Assembly (NCBI GenBank): GCA_008694505.1
Contig: VZDJ01000063.1
Coordinates: forward strand, 4,114,527-4,178,526
Source of the DNA: Cyanoderma ruficeps
Taxonomy: Eukaryota > Chordata > Aves > Passeriformes > Timaliidae
Reading direction: 5' to 3'
Length of the DNA: 64,000 nt
Part shown: in pieces, positions 1-11,200 of the stretch
Layout: each line of letters opens with the position of its first letter
Position numbering within the stretch: position 1 is the stretch's first letter
The notes under the pieces: model-generated
Database searches by the model: none
Seen by the model: the letters and a program-made list of their open reading frames with translations, nothing else
What the model was told of the DNA's origin: nothing
Program-made: the position numbers and the translations under genes

Positions 1-1208
1 CTCTCATGCCCTGAGTCCTCTCTGTTCTGCAGAACGCCTTCTGTGACCTTCCTCTTCTCTCACCCCTGCAGTGAATGATGCAATAGGCACCCACCACAGC
101 AGGGAGGCTTCTCAGCCAGCACAGATGCTGGAGCATTAACCAAGTGCTTGGACTTCCCTGTACTGGTGTCCCCATCCTGCTTAGCTCCTGCAGCTCTTGC
201 TAATTCCTCCCAGAAGTGCTGGATTCCCATTATGATCCACGCTGGGTGCTGATCGGGCGGGCTCAGCCCGCTCCTGCCGCTGCTCCGCAGGCCCTCGTGA
301 TCTGACCTAGTTCTGAGCAGAGCCTTTCATCTGCCACACAAACATCCGCAGCTTTGTACACTCTGCTGCTCCTTTCCTCTCACACTGGGGGAGGCAGGAA
401 GACCCAGATTCCCCTCCAGCTTCTGGGGCAGCTTTTTTGGCCACAACATCCCTCCTTATCAGTGACCGGTGTGGCTTGTCCTGTGTTTGGCCACACCGTG
501 GCCCCTCTGGGCTTTCCAGGGATAATCAACACAAAAATTGGTTAAAATCACTTTGCCTGGGATCAGAGAGAGGCAATTTCTCCACATTGGGACCTACCCT
601 GGGCAGTGCTACTCTACTTCTCATTCCCCATCCATGTCCCTGTGCTGTTGCTTTGGCAGGACACAGAAGCTGCTGGTTGACCTAAAAGCAGGTTTCACCC
701 CAAAGCAGGGCAGGCTGTCTCTGGAGCACAGCAAACCCTGTCTCTTGACTGACATCACATTTCTTGTGCTTTTCCAAGAGCTGCCTTCCGGCCAAAGCAT
801 TTAAAGAGATGACAGAGGCTTCATCCACTCTTAAGTGCCTGGATTCGTGCTGCCAATATCCATTTTGGACGTTATGCTTCACCCAAGCAGGGATTTACCA
901 CAACACCTTCAAACAAAGGCACGGGCAGCAATGATCCTGCCCCAGTCAGGGCTGCAAGAGGTTCCTGGGGAAATTTCCCGCCACAGATTTGATGAGTTAA
1001 ATATAAAGACTTTAATAAATCCTGGGTAATGGTAATTCCAGCTGTTGGAATAGCTGGATTTGCCCCAGCACAAGCACAATCTGCTGCTGTCAGGGGGACA
1101 TATCTCAGTATCCGAACCAGTCTTGTGCAAGGGTTATGAAGCTGCTGGCATTGGGTGCAGCCCAGTGGGGTCGGTGTGTTCCCCCCATTGTGCCCCCCAG
1201 GCTCTTAC
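1..1208 (-). other. NTM: NTM intron 5 (5' part only)
   Basis: This is the beginning of the intron that follows exon 5. It opens with a consensus donor (GTAAG on the minus strand, reading down from 1208). I searched it for the next IgLON exon, which should carry the second cysteine of Ig domain 3 in a 'GNYTC'-like context, and did not find it, so that exon lies outside the window. I recognise no repeat family here. Short open frames on both strands show no domain and are not annotated. Confidence 0.85.
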
Positions 1209-1329
1209 CTCTTGTCATCTTTGTACCACTGGAAGTCGGCGGAGGGGACGGCGGAAGCCTCGCACAGCAGAATTCCCTTCTGCCCCACTGGCACCCCGGT
1301 GCTCTTCGCATCCGAGATGTACGGAGGGT
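1209..1329 (-). CDS. NTM: Neurotrimin exon 5 (first half of Ig domain 3)
   Basis: This 121-bp internal exon starts after a CCCGCAG acceptor and ends before a GTAAG donor. Its first two bases (AC) complete a tyrosine codon begun by the T ending exon 4, giving the IgLON linker YPPYIS. It runs through GVPVGQKG, then [20 protein letters not shown], and ends on AG, the first two bases of a split arginine codon. The cysteine in LLCEAS is the first of the Ig3 disulfide pair and the FQW tryptophan is the Ig-core tryptophan; the second cysteine belongs to the next exon, which is absent. VPVGQKG and WYKDDKR match neurotrimin better than OPCML, which has VSVGQKG and WFKEETR. The mature protein is a GPI-anchored neuronal surface adhesion molecule that binds itself and other IgLONs. 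Confidence 0.95.
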
Positions 1330-1939
1330 CTGCGGGGAGAGGGGAAACCTGGGGTGAACATCCAGCAGCCTTTGGGATTCCTATCCTCACCTTGCTCCTC
1401 AAGATCTCCTTTCTCTGCCTGCACCAAAATCATCTCTGAGCCCATGCTCAGCTCCTGCCACTCTGGTGCTGCTGTCCAGAGATTTTCAGGTTCGTGGGGG
1501 TTCTCCTCTAAAAACACGAGACCCCCAACTCATGATCGTTACATGTCCAGCTAATGGAGTGACCAGTGAAGGGTTTAGGAGGGTCTTCATGTCTGAAATA
1601 AGCTGTTTTCTTCCTCTCTCTCGTTTTTTCTAACAGGAAAAAAAAAATAGTTCTATTTACTGCTCACTTCTCTCCTCTCCTCAGAGGTTATCAGCACAGC
1701 ATCTCTCCATGGGCAGAAAACCCAGGTTGACGGAGACAGCTGGGGAGGAGGTGGTGGAAAAAAACGGAGCTCGAAAAGAAGGGGAAAATAGGGCAAAACA
1801 CCACCTGCTCAGAAAAACTGCTGCCGCCTGTCTCGCTCTGGGGCCTTTGTGTGCTTCACTTCAAGTGCCACTCCCTTGTGGGGCAGTGTGTGACCCTGTC
1901 CAGCCCCAGCCCTGTCCCCTGCTGGCCCCAGGCACTCAC
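1330..1939 (-). other. NTM: NTM intron 4, complete and short
   Basis: This 610-bp intron separates exons 4 and 5. It begins with GTGAGTG and ends with CCCGCAG on the minus strand, and it interrupts a tyrosine codon after its first base (phase 1). It contains a homopolymer A run near 1638 and otherwise nothing I recognise. It is far shorter than introns 2 and 3, which are about 20 kb each. Confidence 0.93.
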
Positions 1940-2074
1940 AGTTGACGGTGACTTTGACTCGCTGCACGACGGGCGCTGAGACGTCGTTGGAGGCGCTGCA
2001 CTCGTACTCTCCCGACTGCTCCCGCGTGATCCCCGTGATCTCCAGGTACTCATCCTCGCTGATGAAGCCCACGG
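1940..2074 (-). CDS. NTM: Neurotrimin exon 4 (second half of Ig domain 2)
   Basis: This 135-bp exon starts after a pyrimidine-rich CTCTGCAG acceptor and ends before GTGAGTG. Its first two bases (CC) complete the alanine codon opened by the last G of exon 3, and its last base T opens the tyrosine codon of exon 5. It reads [12 protein letters not shown], then [19 protein letters not shown], then VQRVKVTVN. The YEC cysteine closes the Ig2 disulfide with the LTC cysteine of exon 3, and the preceding SGEY is the usual DxGxY-type F-strand motif with serine in the first position. [10 protein letters not shown] is neurotrimin-like, whereas OPCML has ALNDVAAPDV. Exons 3 and 4 together form one symmetrical phase 1-1 unit encoding all of Ig2. 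Confidence 0.96.
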
Positions 2075-2885
2075 CTGCAGAGGCAGAGACAGAGGGCCCT
2101 GAGTGATGGGGAGGCACAAAAAAACCCGTGCCCAGCGACTGGTCGCTATCTGTGAGCATGTCACTCTGCACTAGGACACCCAGACTCCAGGTCCCAGCCC
2201 TGAATGCCCTTGTTCCCCTCCATTCCAAGAAAATCCTTGCCAGAAAGGTTTCTGCAAGCGCTGGACTGCTCCAGCAGCTCTGGCCTCACTGAGAGCATCA
2301 CTTGGTTCAGATAATGCCCCTGAGGTGCTCAGGGTGGGCAAAGTGGGCAAACCTGCACCCTGCAAAATGACCTGAGCTCCCCTCTGCACACCCCCCCTGC
2401 CGGGAGGTACTTCCAGGCTCACATAAACACCCTTCTCTAATTCTTCGGCTTCAATTAATTCACAGCCAGTCTATTCCCATTAGCGGTGGTGCCAACACCT
2501 CCCTTTAGGTGAAACACCTCATCCCTGTGACACCCCAGGCTCATTTCTGGGGGGGCTGCACTTGTCCCCCTCTTCCCCATCCAGGCTGCAGTGCCTCTTG
2601 TTTCACTCAAAGCCAGAAAGCTGCAACCAGTGGCATTTCCTTCACTCTGGCATTTTCCTTGCAGGAGCTCTGTTTATTTTGACACTCTCCTGGAAACACA
2701 CTTGGCTGGCCGGGAGCAGGTTGGGGCACAAGACTCTCCAGGTTCTTCCCCCAAACAAGCAGCAAAAATTACTTTTTACAGCCCCAAAAACAGGGACAAC
2801 TTCTCCCTTTCCTGTTGTTTACATCTCCGCACTGGATCTCCTGCAGCCAGGACGCTGTAATTACTGCACGGAGCATCTCCGAGCC

Positions 2886-3070
2886 CTGTGTCACACTTAA
2901 TATTCCTATAAATTTTAAACGGTAGTCCTTGGTACATATGTGTGGCAATTGGTGTCATATTTTAATTAGGCTTGCCCTACACCATCTGAAATTAATAATA
3001 GCTCGAATTACCAGTGTAATTTATAAATTAACATTGCTGCAGCATTAGGAAATAAATTAGCTCTGGACAG
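2886..3070. other. AT-rich island, candidate conserved non-coding element
   Basis: This block is markedly AT-rich compared with its GC-rich flanks. It holds several TAAT/ATTA cores, including TTTAATTAGG and AATTAATAATAG, with no repeat-family similarity that I recognise. This composition is typical of homeodomain-bound conserved elements in neural gene introns. Conservation is not demonstrable from one sequence. Confidence 0.25.
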
Positions 3071-4786
3071 CTGTTTCTGGGAGTGAGTGCCAATGGCAGA
3101 GAGGCCAAGCACAGGTCCCTGGTCCTCAGGGGGATCCTGTGAGCTGGGCCAGCCCTGACTTCCCACCCGGACACCACAGTCTGTGCTAGCGTGACCTGAT
3201 GGGCCACAGCTCACCGCGCTTGGCCGGCCAACCGTGTGCATCCTGCTCCTAACAAATGCAAAATCCACACGTGGGAGGCTCCCGGCAGGGCACACGCCGC
3301 CTGCATCCCACCAGGCTGATGCTTTTATGGCATCTCTTCCCGTGCTGCAGGAATAGTGTGGTCAGACTCCACCACCCACCATGGAAAGACCTGAGCCAGC
3401 GGTGATGGTGTTCCTGGAATGCCCTGGCACAGCTCAACACAGTGAGCACCCCAGGCATCTGCCAGGATCCTGCTGCTGCAATCCCAGGTGCCACTACTGT
3501 CAACTCAAACTAGTGCAAATACCCTCAGCTGTGATGAAATCCCACCTTGGCTCTCTCTCCCTGCACCAGACCTCACAGCTGCCACCTCCACACTTCACAT
3601 GTCCGCTGCTCCCTGAACGGACAACCCCGTGTGCTCACATCTGCATCCCACCTTCCCAGGCTGACCTAACTGGGAAGGCAGCCCTGTGAGCTTTGCAAAG
3701 GACTGAAGTGAGTTTTCCTGTTGATGAATTGCTGACATCCACCAGTGTCCTCAGCCCTGTGCTGAAATTCCCACCCGAGTGGCTCGCGGTGCAAACCGCT
3801 GAGCTCATCACTACTTAGCGCAACTGAAGGGTGAGATATGAAGGCGTTACCCCAAAATCAATATCCTTTAGAGACACACAAATTACAGCCTTACATCCAG
3901 TGGCCCTGCAGCACTGCAAAAAGAAAAGGAGAGGGGAGGAAAAAAAAATTCCTTTTTGTGGCTGACCTAGAATCGGCTTCTCTGTAGCACAGCGCTGCCT
4001 GCTGATAAAGTAACGACACAGCCGGTGGCCTTCAGATGCTCCACGCACAAATCTGGCTCTGCGTTGTGCAAAGGCTCAGATAACACTGCTTCCCAACTCA
4101 CCAAAGGCCCTTTCCCAAGTTCCAGAGTGAGCTCACACACGGCAAGAATTAGCTCTTGCCATAGTCAAGCCATAATTTGTGCGCCTGGTTTGATCGGGGA
4201 GCAAAGCAGCTCGAGTGCATTTTGTTCCCCAGCAATAGACTTCATTAAAGTAACTGCAAGGGTCAGATTTCCACCTGTAAAAGCTCAGGAAATTGAGGGA
4301 TGAAGGTTTCCTCCGTGCCTGCGTGGCACTGAAGTCTGAGATATGTGCATGCTAATCAGCTGATGGAGAGGCAGAGCTGTAAGGAAGTCCAGGGACTCGG
4401 GGTCTGGCATCCTGGGAATTTGACTACAGCCAAACGGAGCCTGCCCGGGACTGAGACAGGATACTCCGAGCTGGAGCTGACTCCTGTTTCTGTCCTGTGC
4501 ACAACCTGATGTAAGTCATGCTCAGATGACAACAGCATTAGGGACATCATCCCTGCAAGAGGCTCTGGCCCAGGGGTGCCTCCTTAGAGCCAGCTACAGC
4601 ATCCCAAATATTTGGGTGACATGAAGAGTCCCTGCCCACTGGTGAAGCAGGTGACACCAGGTGACTAAGACAACATTCCCCCATTTTCTCCTATACAAGT
4701 GGCTTTGCAGAAAAACCAGATCCATAAAGCTGTGGGGAAAAAAAAAAAAAACAAAACCAGATCCAGAAAACTGCTTCACATCCTGG

Positions 4787-4843
4787 AAGCACCTGGAATT
4801 TGGGAATGCTCAGGAAAGCACCTGGAATTTGGGAATGCTCAGG
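4787..4843. repeat. Two-copy tandem duplication, 29-bp period
   Basis: The segment AAGCACCTGGAATTTGGGAA followed by TGCTCAGG occurs twice with a 29-bp period and no mismatch in the repeated part, so the duplication looks recent. It lies close to an A-rich run (4737-4752) that is itself flanked by near-copies of AACCAGATCCA. Confidence 0.9.
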
Positions 4844-5934
4844 GCAAGGCTTGACCAGAGCCCTGCAGCTCCAGGAGCTCTGCCAGACGTAGCAGTCCTT
4901 CTCTGCCTGAATTGATGGTGGGAACTTTCAAGGCTCTCTCTGCTTGAGCACAATTAGGAGCTGAAATATTGCAGGAATTAATGGAGAGCTCTCTCATCTC
5001 CTCAGGAGCTAGAAAACCAGCACAGCCAGCACCCATCATTATTATTATTAATACTAATAATATAATACAGGCCAGAAATGGAATGGCCATGGACAACGCA
5101 CAAGTGTAATCCTTGCTCATCAGCCACGGATGATGAACTAACCCACTGCGAGCTGGGGAGATGGAAAAGCAGAGCCTGAATCCTTGTGCTCACTGAGCAG
5201 GAGGCTGCACACACACCACCGTGCACTATTTAGGACTTGCTCTGCAGATCTCTGTTAAAAGCCTCAGGGAAGGGGAAGTTTGACCATCACAGCAGGGGAG
5301 GAGCCACAGAGGTGAGGTCCTGGTGTGGCACGGAGCACCAAGGCAAACCCAACAGATGGCCAAGCTGTGCTTGGGGTCCCACACAGCATGGATGCAGTGA
5401 GGTGTGGGCAGATGCCTCCTGCATCCATATTCCTCCCTCCATGCCTTTCTCTTTCCCTCACTTTCCTTGTTTGCCCATCCCGACTCATCTCCCTTCTGAC
5501 TCCTCCTCCCCATTTGTTTCCATTGAGCCTCTGACAAGATAATAACTCACCAGAAAGTGAACACATGTTCCCAAATTAATTACATGCCACTGTCCCCTGG
5601 CTCACTGTTGCAGCCATGTTCAGGTCTCTAGGACACTGCTCACAGCTTTCCCTGGTTGAAGGCTACCTGTGATGCCACTGAAAAATCTTCCTTGGAGATC
5701 TTTCCCATGTCCATACCAACTCTCTGCCCCTCAGACCAAGCTGAGCCAGCCCAGCCACGCAGGGCTGCAAGATTTTCACCTCTAAAGCCCAAAGGCACAA
5801 CCTCCACAGTGGTCCCACAACAGGTTTGGTCTGTGGGTGCTCGAAGTCCCAGCAGCGATCCTGAAGCACTGCCCTGCCCTCCACATCGTGCTGCTGCATT
5901 TTCCAGGCACTGATCCCACTGGCCAGGATCAGCC

Positions 5935-6385
5935 AAAGAAAGAGAATATTTTATGGAGATAATTTTATTAAAATGTTTACAACAATGCAGATATTGACAT
6001 CTTGCTTCAATCAATAGCACAATTTATTGTCCTTCAAGGTGAACATTAAGCCAAGCTGCCCATTAGTCAATATTTACCTCCAAGGTCTATAAATCTTTAT
6101 ACGGGCTTCAGCGGATGTTGACAGCAGCTGATTCCAGATAAGTAAAAGTAAGAGCGTGAAACATTGCTCCTTTTGGAGGTGAAATAGTAACTAGTTAATT
6201 ACAGTCCCTACAGCAATTCTCAACTATCAATTTATGGCTACTTCTGGCAATAAAAATTAACATCGCGCAGACTCCCGGCTCCGAGTGACGCACTAAACCC
6301 GAGAGCCATATATTTCAAACGTCACCCCGATGCGGCGCTGATGGCCATCCTATAACAGTTTATGGTAAATAAATAAAACACACAA
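5935..6385. promoter_or_regulatory. Candidate regulatory element: AT-rich with retained CpGs
   Basis: This is an AT-rich block with many homeodomain-type cores (for example TTAATTAC near 6195 and AATTTATTG near 6020). It is joined to a short stretch (about 6262-6350) holding roughly ten CpGs in about 85 bases, including CATCGCGC and GATGCGGCGC. CpGs decay quickly in methylated AT-rich intronic DNA, so their retention suggests constraint or lack of methylation. I see no transposon similarity and no credible reading frame. The regulatory role is inference. Confidence 0.35.
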
Positions 6386-8127
6386 AGGTAATGAGAGAAC
6401 TGTTGGTGCCCGAGACCCACTTCACCTCTCCTTCGTGCAGCAGCGAGAGGAAAAGTGCAGGATGGGAGATTTAGTAGAATCAGAGCAGATGGGGAAGTAG
6501 GTAGGGAAAGGAACCATCCCAAATCACCCCAAATCCCTCTCAAAGGAGGCATGACACAGCCCCAGGGAGGTGGGTAAAGAAGAGCTAAGGCTGCCTCCAG
6601 TACATGCCCCAGCCAAACTGGGGGATGCACCCGTTTCACCTCTTATTAACCAACATTATCCTCTCTTGATGGCTCAATTAGCACATAAGGAAAAAAGTTC
6701 AGGGCATTTCTGAAATTCCCTTCCCCGTTTTTATTTGATCAGGTGAATGACCCCAGCTAGGGCAGCTTCTCCTCCGTGCACCCCCTCTTTTCAACCCCCC
6801 CTGTGCCAGCTTAAAGCTGCCATGCTCCAGTGGACAAAGATTAGGGGTAATTAACCTGCTGGAAACCATCCAGCACAATCATTCAAACAATGATTTTTTT
6901 TAAGATTACCCTATCGACCCAGACAAACTCCTCTCCTCCTCTTGGGAATATTGCATCCCTTAACCACAGACTCCAACCCATTTCTCTCTGTGACCCCCCT
7001 GAGCTGAGCAATCCCTTTAGGAGGCACACCTACATGAGGTACAAGGTACAAGCCTCCTGTTCTTCATGTTCACAAGCCTTCAGAAGCAGGACCGTCACCC
7101 CAGAAACGGGCACACAGCATATCAGAGTCTGCATCGTGCTTACACGAGGCCAAGCCACTGTTTTTGAAGTTTCTCGATGACAAGGAAGGAAATCTCTCCT
7201 CTGACACGCTTTCCCATGTTAATTAGCATGTTTCCATGGCCTGATGTTGTGCAAAGCCCCAGGGGATGGTGCACTCGCTGGCTGGCACTGCGCGGCGCTC
7301 AGGCATGGGGGAGCTTGGCAGGAGCTCACTCCACTGCTGCAGTCTGAGGTCCCTCCTCCTCATCCTCACACCCCAGGGGTGGTGACCATCACCAGTTGTG
7401 CCTGGTGCCACCAAAGAGAGGGAAAACATCATGTTTTCCTTACTTGGACCCTTTCTTACACTGGATTTGGGGAGCTCTCACAACCAATTTTGCTCCTTGT
7501 GTGTGGCAGCACAGGCTTTGAAGGAGATGGATGGCCATAAAATCCTTCTCCTCCACTGGTACCAGTGTGCCTTCCCCCCTGGGGCTGCGGGAGCCTCTCC
7601 TTGCCTGTGGCCATGAAGTGTCGTGGCTTTTCTTCCCCTCCCAACTCTTTGGGACATAGGTGAGCCGAGGGTGCCTGGAGTTTTGCTCCAAGATATGATA
7701 GAGGACCCACCCAGGCCTGATTTTGTGCTGACATGAGCACAGGTGACTACTTCTGAAGGTCCCATCTCTGGCTGCCTGTGACCACAGGGTCAGGACGTGG
7801 GGATTTTGACAGGCACATTCTAACACGGAGCTGTCATGAAAGCAGAAAGACAGATTCTTCACCTTCTTGCTCAGTGCAGAGCTAGAACTGAGACAGGACC
7901 CACATTTGTGGCTCCGTTTGCTCACTGCATCCCTGAGATCATGCTTGGTGCTCATATCTCATACAACTCTGATATTTAACTATTCAGTGGGCACGTGCCA
8001 CACATCTCACTAGTCACTGGGACAGGTGACCTGCAGAGACCTTCCAGATGCCACCACATCGCCTGGCCACTCAGCCTGCGGTCACATATAGTCACTATAT
8101 TGCCATTAACTCCAGAAACAGTGGAAG

Positions 8128-8242
8128 CAAGGCACTGGGGCCCTGAGCAGCCTGGTCTAATGGAAGGTGACCCTGTCCATGGCAGGGTGTTGGAATGAGA
8201 TGGTCTTCAAGGTCCTTTCCAACCCAGACCAGTCTGTGACTC
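8128..8242 (+). mobile_element. CR1 LINE fragment (3' end)
   Basis: This short 5'-truncated CR1 copy has recognisable blocks: GAGCAGCCTGGTCTAATGGA, GGTGACCCTGTCCATGGCAG, a GGTCTTCAAGGTCCTTTCCA block, then a degraded CTGTGACTC terminus. The 3' end lies to the right, so it is antisense to NTM. It holds no open frame and is an immobile relic. Confidence 0.85.
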
Positions 8243-11200
8243 CCTGCCGTGCCCTTCGGTCGCCCTGAATTTTCTGCCTTCTGTCTTTGTGCTGCAAATT
8301 CTCACGCAGCTTCATGTAAATAACGTGTATTTTTAGAATGTTTACATATTTCTCCTCTGAGAGAAGAGATGATTGATGGTGATGTCCACCACCCAGGTTA
8401 AAGAGGTGGCGACCTGTGTAGCCAATCTCTTGACCTTTGTACAAATGTATATAAATGGAGTCAGATTTTGTAAAAAAGAGCTGGTTCCCCTGAACTGCTG
8501 CTGGTGTGGCCTCATCCTTCTGTCCCTGAAGTTGGGACAATCCCAGGCTCAGCGATCACACCCTTCCCTGCGGTGTTTGGGGATGCCTGCCCACTCCGCT
8601 CACCCCACCGATGCTACACAGCGCAGCCAAGTTGCCTGAGCCATCCATTATAGCACCATTGTGAAGAGTTTTTAGCTTAAAAGTCCTTGAAAGTTTCCCA
8701 CTGTGACTCGTTAAACAAGATCTTTTTCACTTTCCCTCTATTCTCCGCTAACAATATTTATACTCATTTCTTTTATTGAAATCTATCTGCCGCCTGTTCT
8801 ATTAAAGCCACCTGAGTGGCAGCTCCTATTCTCCGGGAGCCTGCAGCCCATCTATTCTCCAGACAATGAGGTACAAGCAGTCTATCTTCTATTGTGCTCC
8901 CCGGCCTTCGGCTCTCAAATCTTCCATCTCAAAAAGGCATGTCAGAGACGCCTCCATGCAAAAGACTGGAATCCCGGCTTGTGGGGGCTTCCCGGTGCTG
9001 GCCTGGCTTGCTGCCCTCCCTCTCTGGGTGAGCATCTCCAGGGAGATGCTGCTGTGGCACCTGTGATCCCTCAGGGATGCATCTCCCCCGTCCCTGCACA
9101 TCCTCAGTGTGGTTTGTGGCATCACGCGGCGCACGGCTTGCTGCTGCTGCTGCTGCCGGGATGTTTGCACGTCTCAGACAACTTATTTGTTACCAGGAAT
9201 AAAAGAGGAGCATTAAACCTTTTGTTTGCAAGAAGTAGTTCCTTGGGAAATAAATGGATTATGGAAATTAATATTTAAAGAAACAAAACAAAACAACTCG
9301 GGGACCAACCACCCTTGAACGAGGCTCTAACTCAGGAGTAAATGAGTCGAATAAAGAATGAGCCCTTTTATTTCTGCGAGAGGGAGAGCTCAGAGGCAGC
9401 TCAAGGCTCGGAAAAGTGGCAGCGACTGTCTCCAGCCTCTTCCAGACCCTGCCCCCTCCTGGCGTGCTGGTAAGGACACCGGACCCCAGGAAAAGGTCCA
9501 GAGGGCACATGTCACCTTGTTAGAGCAAATTAGCAATGGCTACAGTTCACAAAGAGCTTAAGGGGTGTCTGGTCTGCAGCAAAGATGGGTGCAGGGCTCG
9601 TTAGACAGCTGCTGTTCTTAGTGATACCCACCCATCATCACCAGCATGAGCTGGATACCTTTCTCCTTGGCCCCGGAAAGGAAGGGGTGACCTTTGTGGT
9701 GACACTGGGAGGGACTGATGCTTGGCAGAGGCTGTGACTGGCATGGAGCCACTTCCCATGGAGCTTTTCTGCCTCCTTGCAGAAACAAATGCTAAAGGTA
9801 CATGAAAATCAATGTCGAGGCTTCCACAGAGCCAAGCCCTCTCCAGAGAGCTCCTGAGGAGACAGCATCTCCCAGCAGCTCCGTGCTCCTGCCCGAGCAC
9901 CAGCACTGCTCCTGGCACCACTCTTCCTCCCATGCTCTCTCCCACAGCCCAGAGCATCCCATCAGGTGCCCAACACCAAGTCCTCTCTCCTTCCTTTCCT
10001 CACTTCTCCTTCCTCCCTGTGGTTTTTTTTTTTTCCCTGTAGCTGCTTCCAAGGTGAGAGAGGACAGCGTTACCGGAATGAAAGATTCTCCTGCGTGCCC
10101 TCTCCCAGCAGCGGCCCTAATTCATTTTTCATGGCCCCTTGCAGTGACAAAAGCCGCTGCTTCTCTCCTGTAAGCGTGCGCCATGCAATAAGTCAAAGCT
10201 GATGTGCATTTTCCCCCTGGGTGCCGAAGCTGTGCTTTTGATTTAATTTGTCCTGTTGTTTGGCGCTCCGCCCTCGCCGGTGAGTTCCTCTGGAAAGGTG
10301 GGAAGTAGGGCCCCATCCATGTGGAGGGGCTGCCTAACAGATGGGGTACAGTGGGTAGTGGTTAAATAATTTGTCGCAATGGTACCGAGATGCTGGAGAG
10401 CGACAGATGCTGCTGGAGAAAATCGCTCAAACACGCATCCTGTTTGTGGGAATGCTGCTCCTCCATTAAATCCTGTCGCAACTTGGCTCCTCTGGAGCTC
10501 ATCCCATTTCTGGCAGCTTCCTCGCTGGCTCCAGGAGAAGCTGTAGGGCACAGGGCTTGGCGAGCAGAGCAAGAACCAAGGTTGCTCCTGCCTGTTATCC
10601 ACAGGTGCTTTGCAAAGAACCCGAAAAGATTCCACGGGAGATCCACCACATCCCTTCCCAACCACACCCTGCAACCGCATTGCTGCGCAGGAGAAGAAAG
10701 CATTCCCAAGCCCTGCCAAACCCGAGGCACCCTGCTTTCCTCTGGATTTGTGTGAAAAAGAGCTGCTGGCAGCCAGGACCGAAGGGTCCCTCTGGCTGGG
10801 AATTTAAACCCCAAGGCTTTCTCCACAGGACAAGCTCTTAAGAAGCAATTGCAATGCAAACCGTTAAATGGCTGTAACCTCGGTTAAGCCGTATTTCAGC
10901 CGCATTAGGGAAATATCCCTCAGATGGGAAGCAAGTGGCATAATGGCATTAGAGTGAAAAAATAAGCATCAAGTGCCGGCTAAATCCATCCCCAGTGCTG
11001 GCAAGAAGTCATGGGGATCTGGGAAACTTTCCCTTCTCCACGCATATCCCTGCAGGCAGCTCGTTAGGAGCCTGGACTCTGTCGCTGCCACAACTTTCCT
11101 GCAAATGGGGGATATTTCCCATCCCTCTTTTTCCCCTGGGACCCCCTGAGCACTCTTCACCCCCCAGAGCCATCTGAATCATGGCAGGGTGAGACTGGCT

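Noticed and set aside
1..1208. Possible NTM exon 6
   Set aside because: No minus-strand FFNVSE or GNYTC-like coding sequence with an acceptor was seen.
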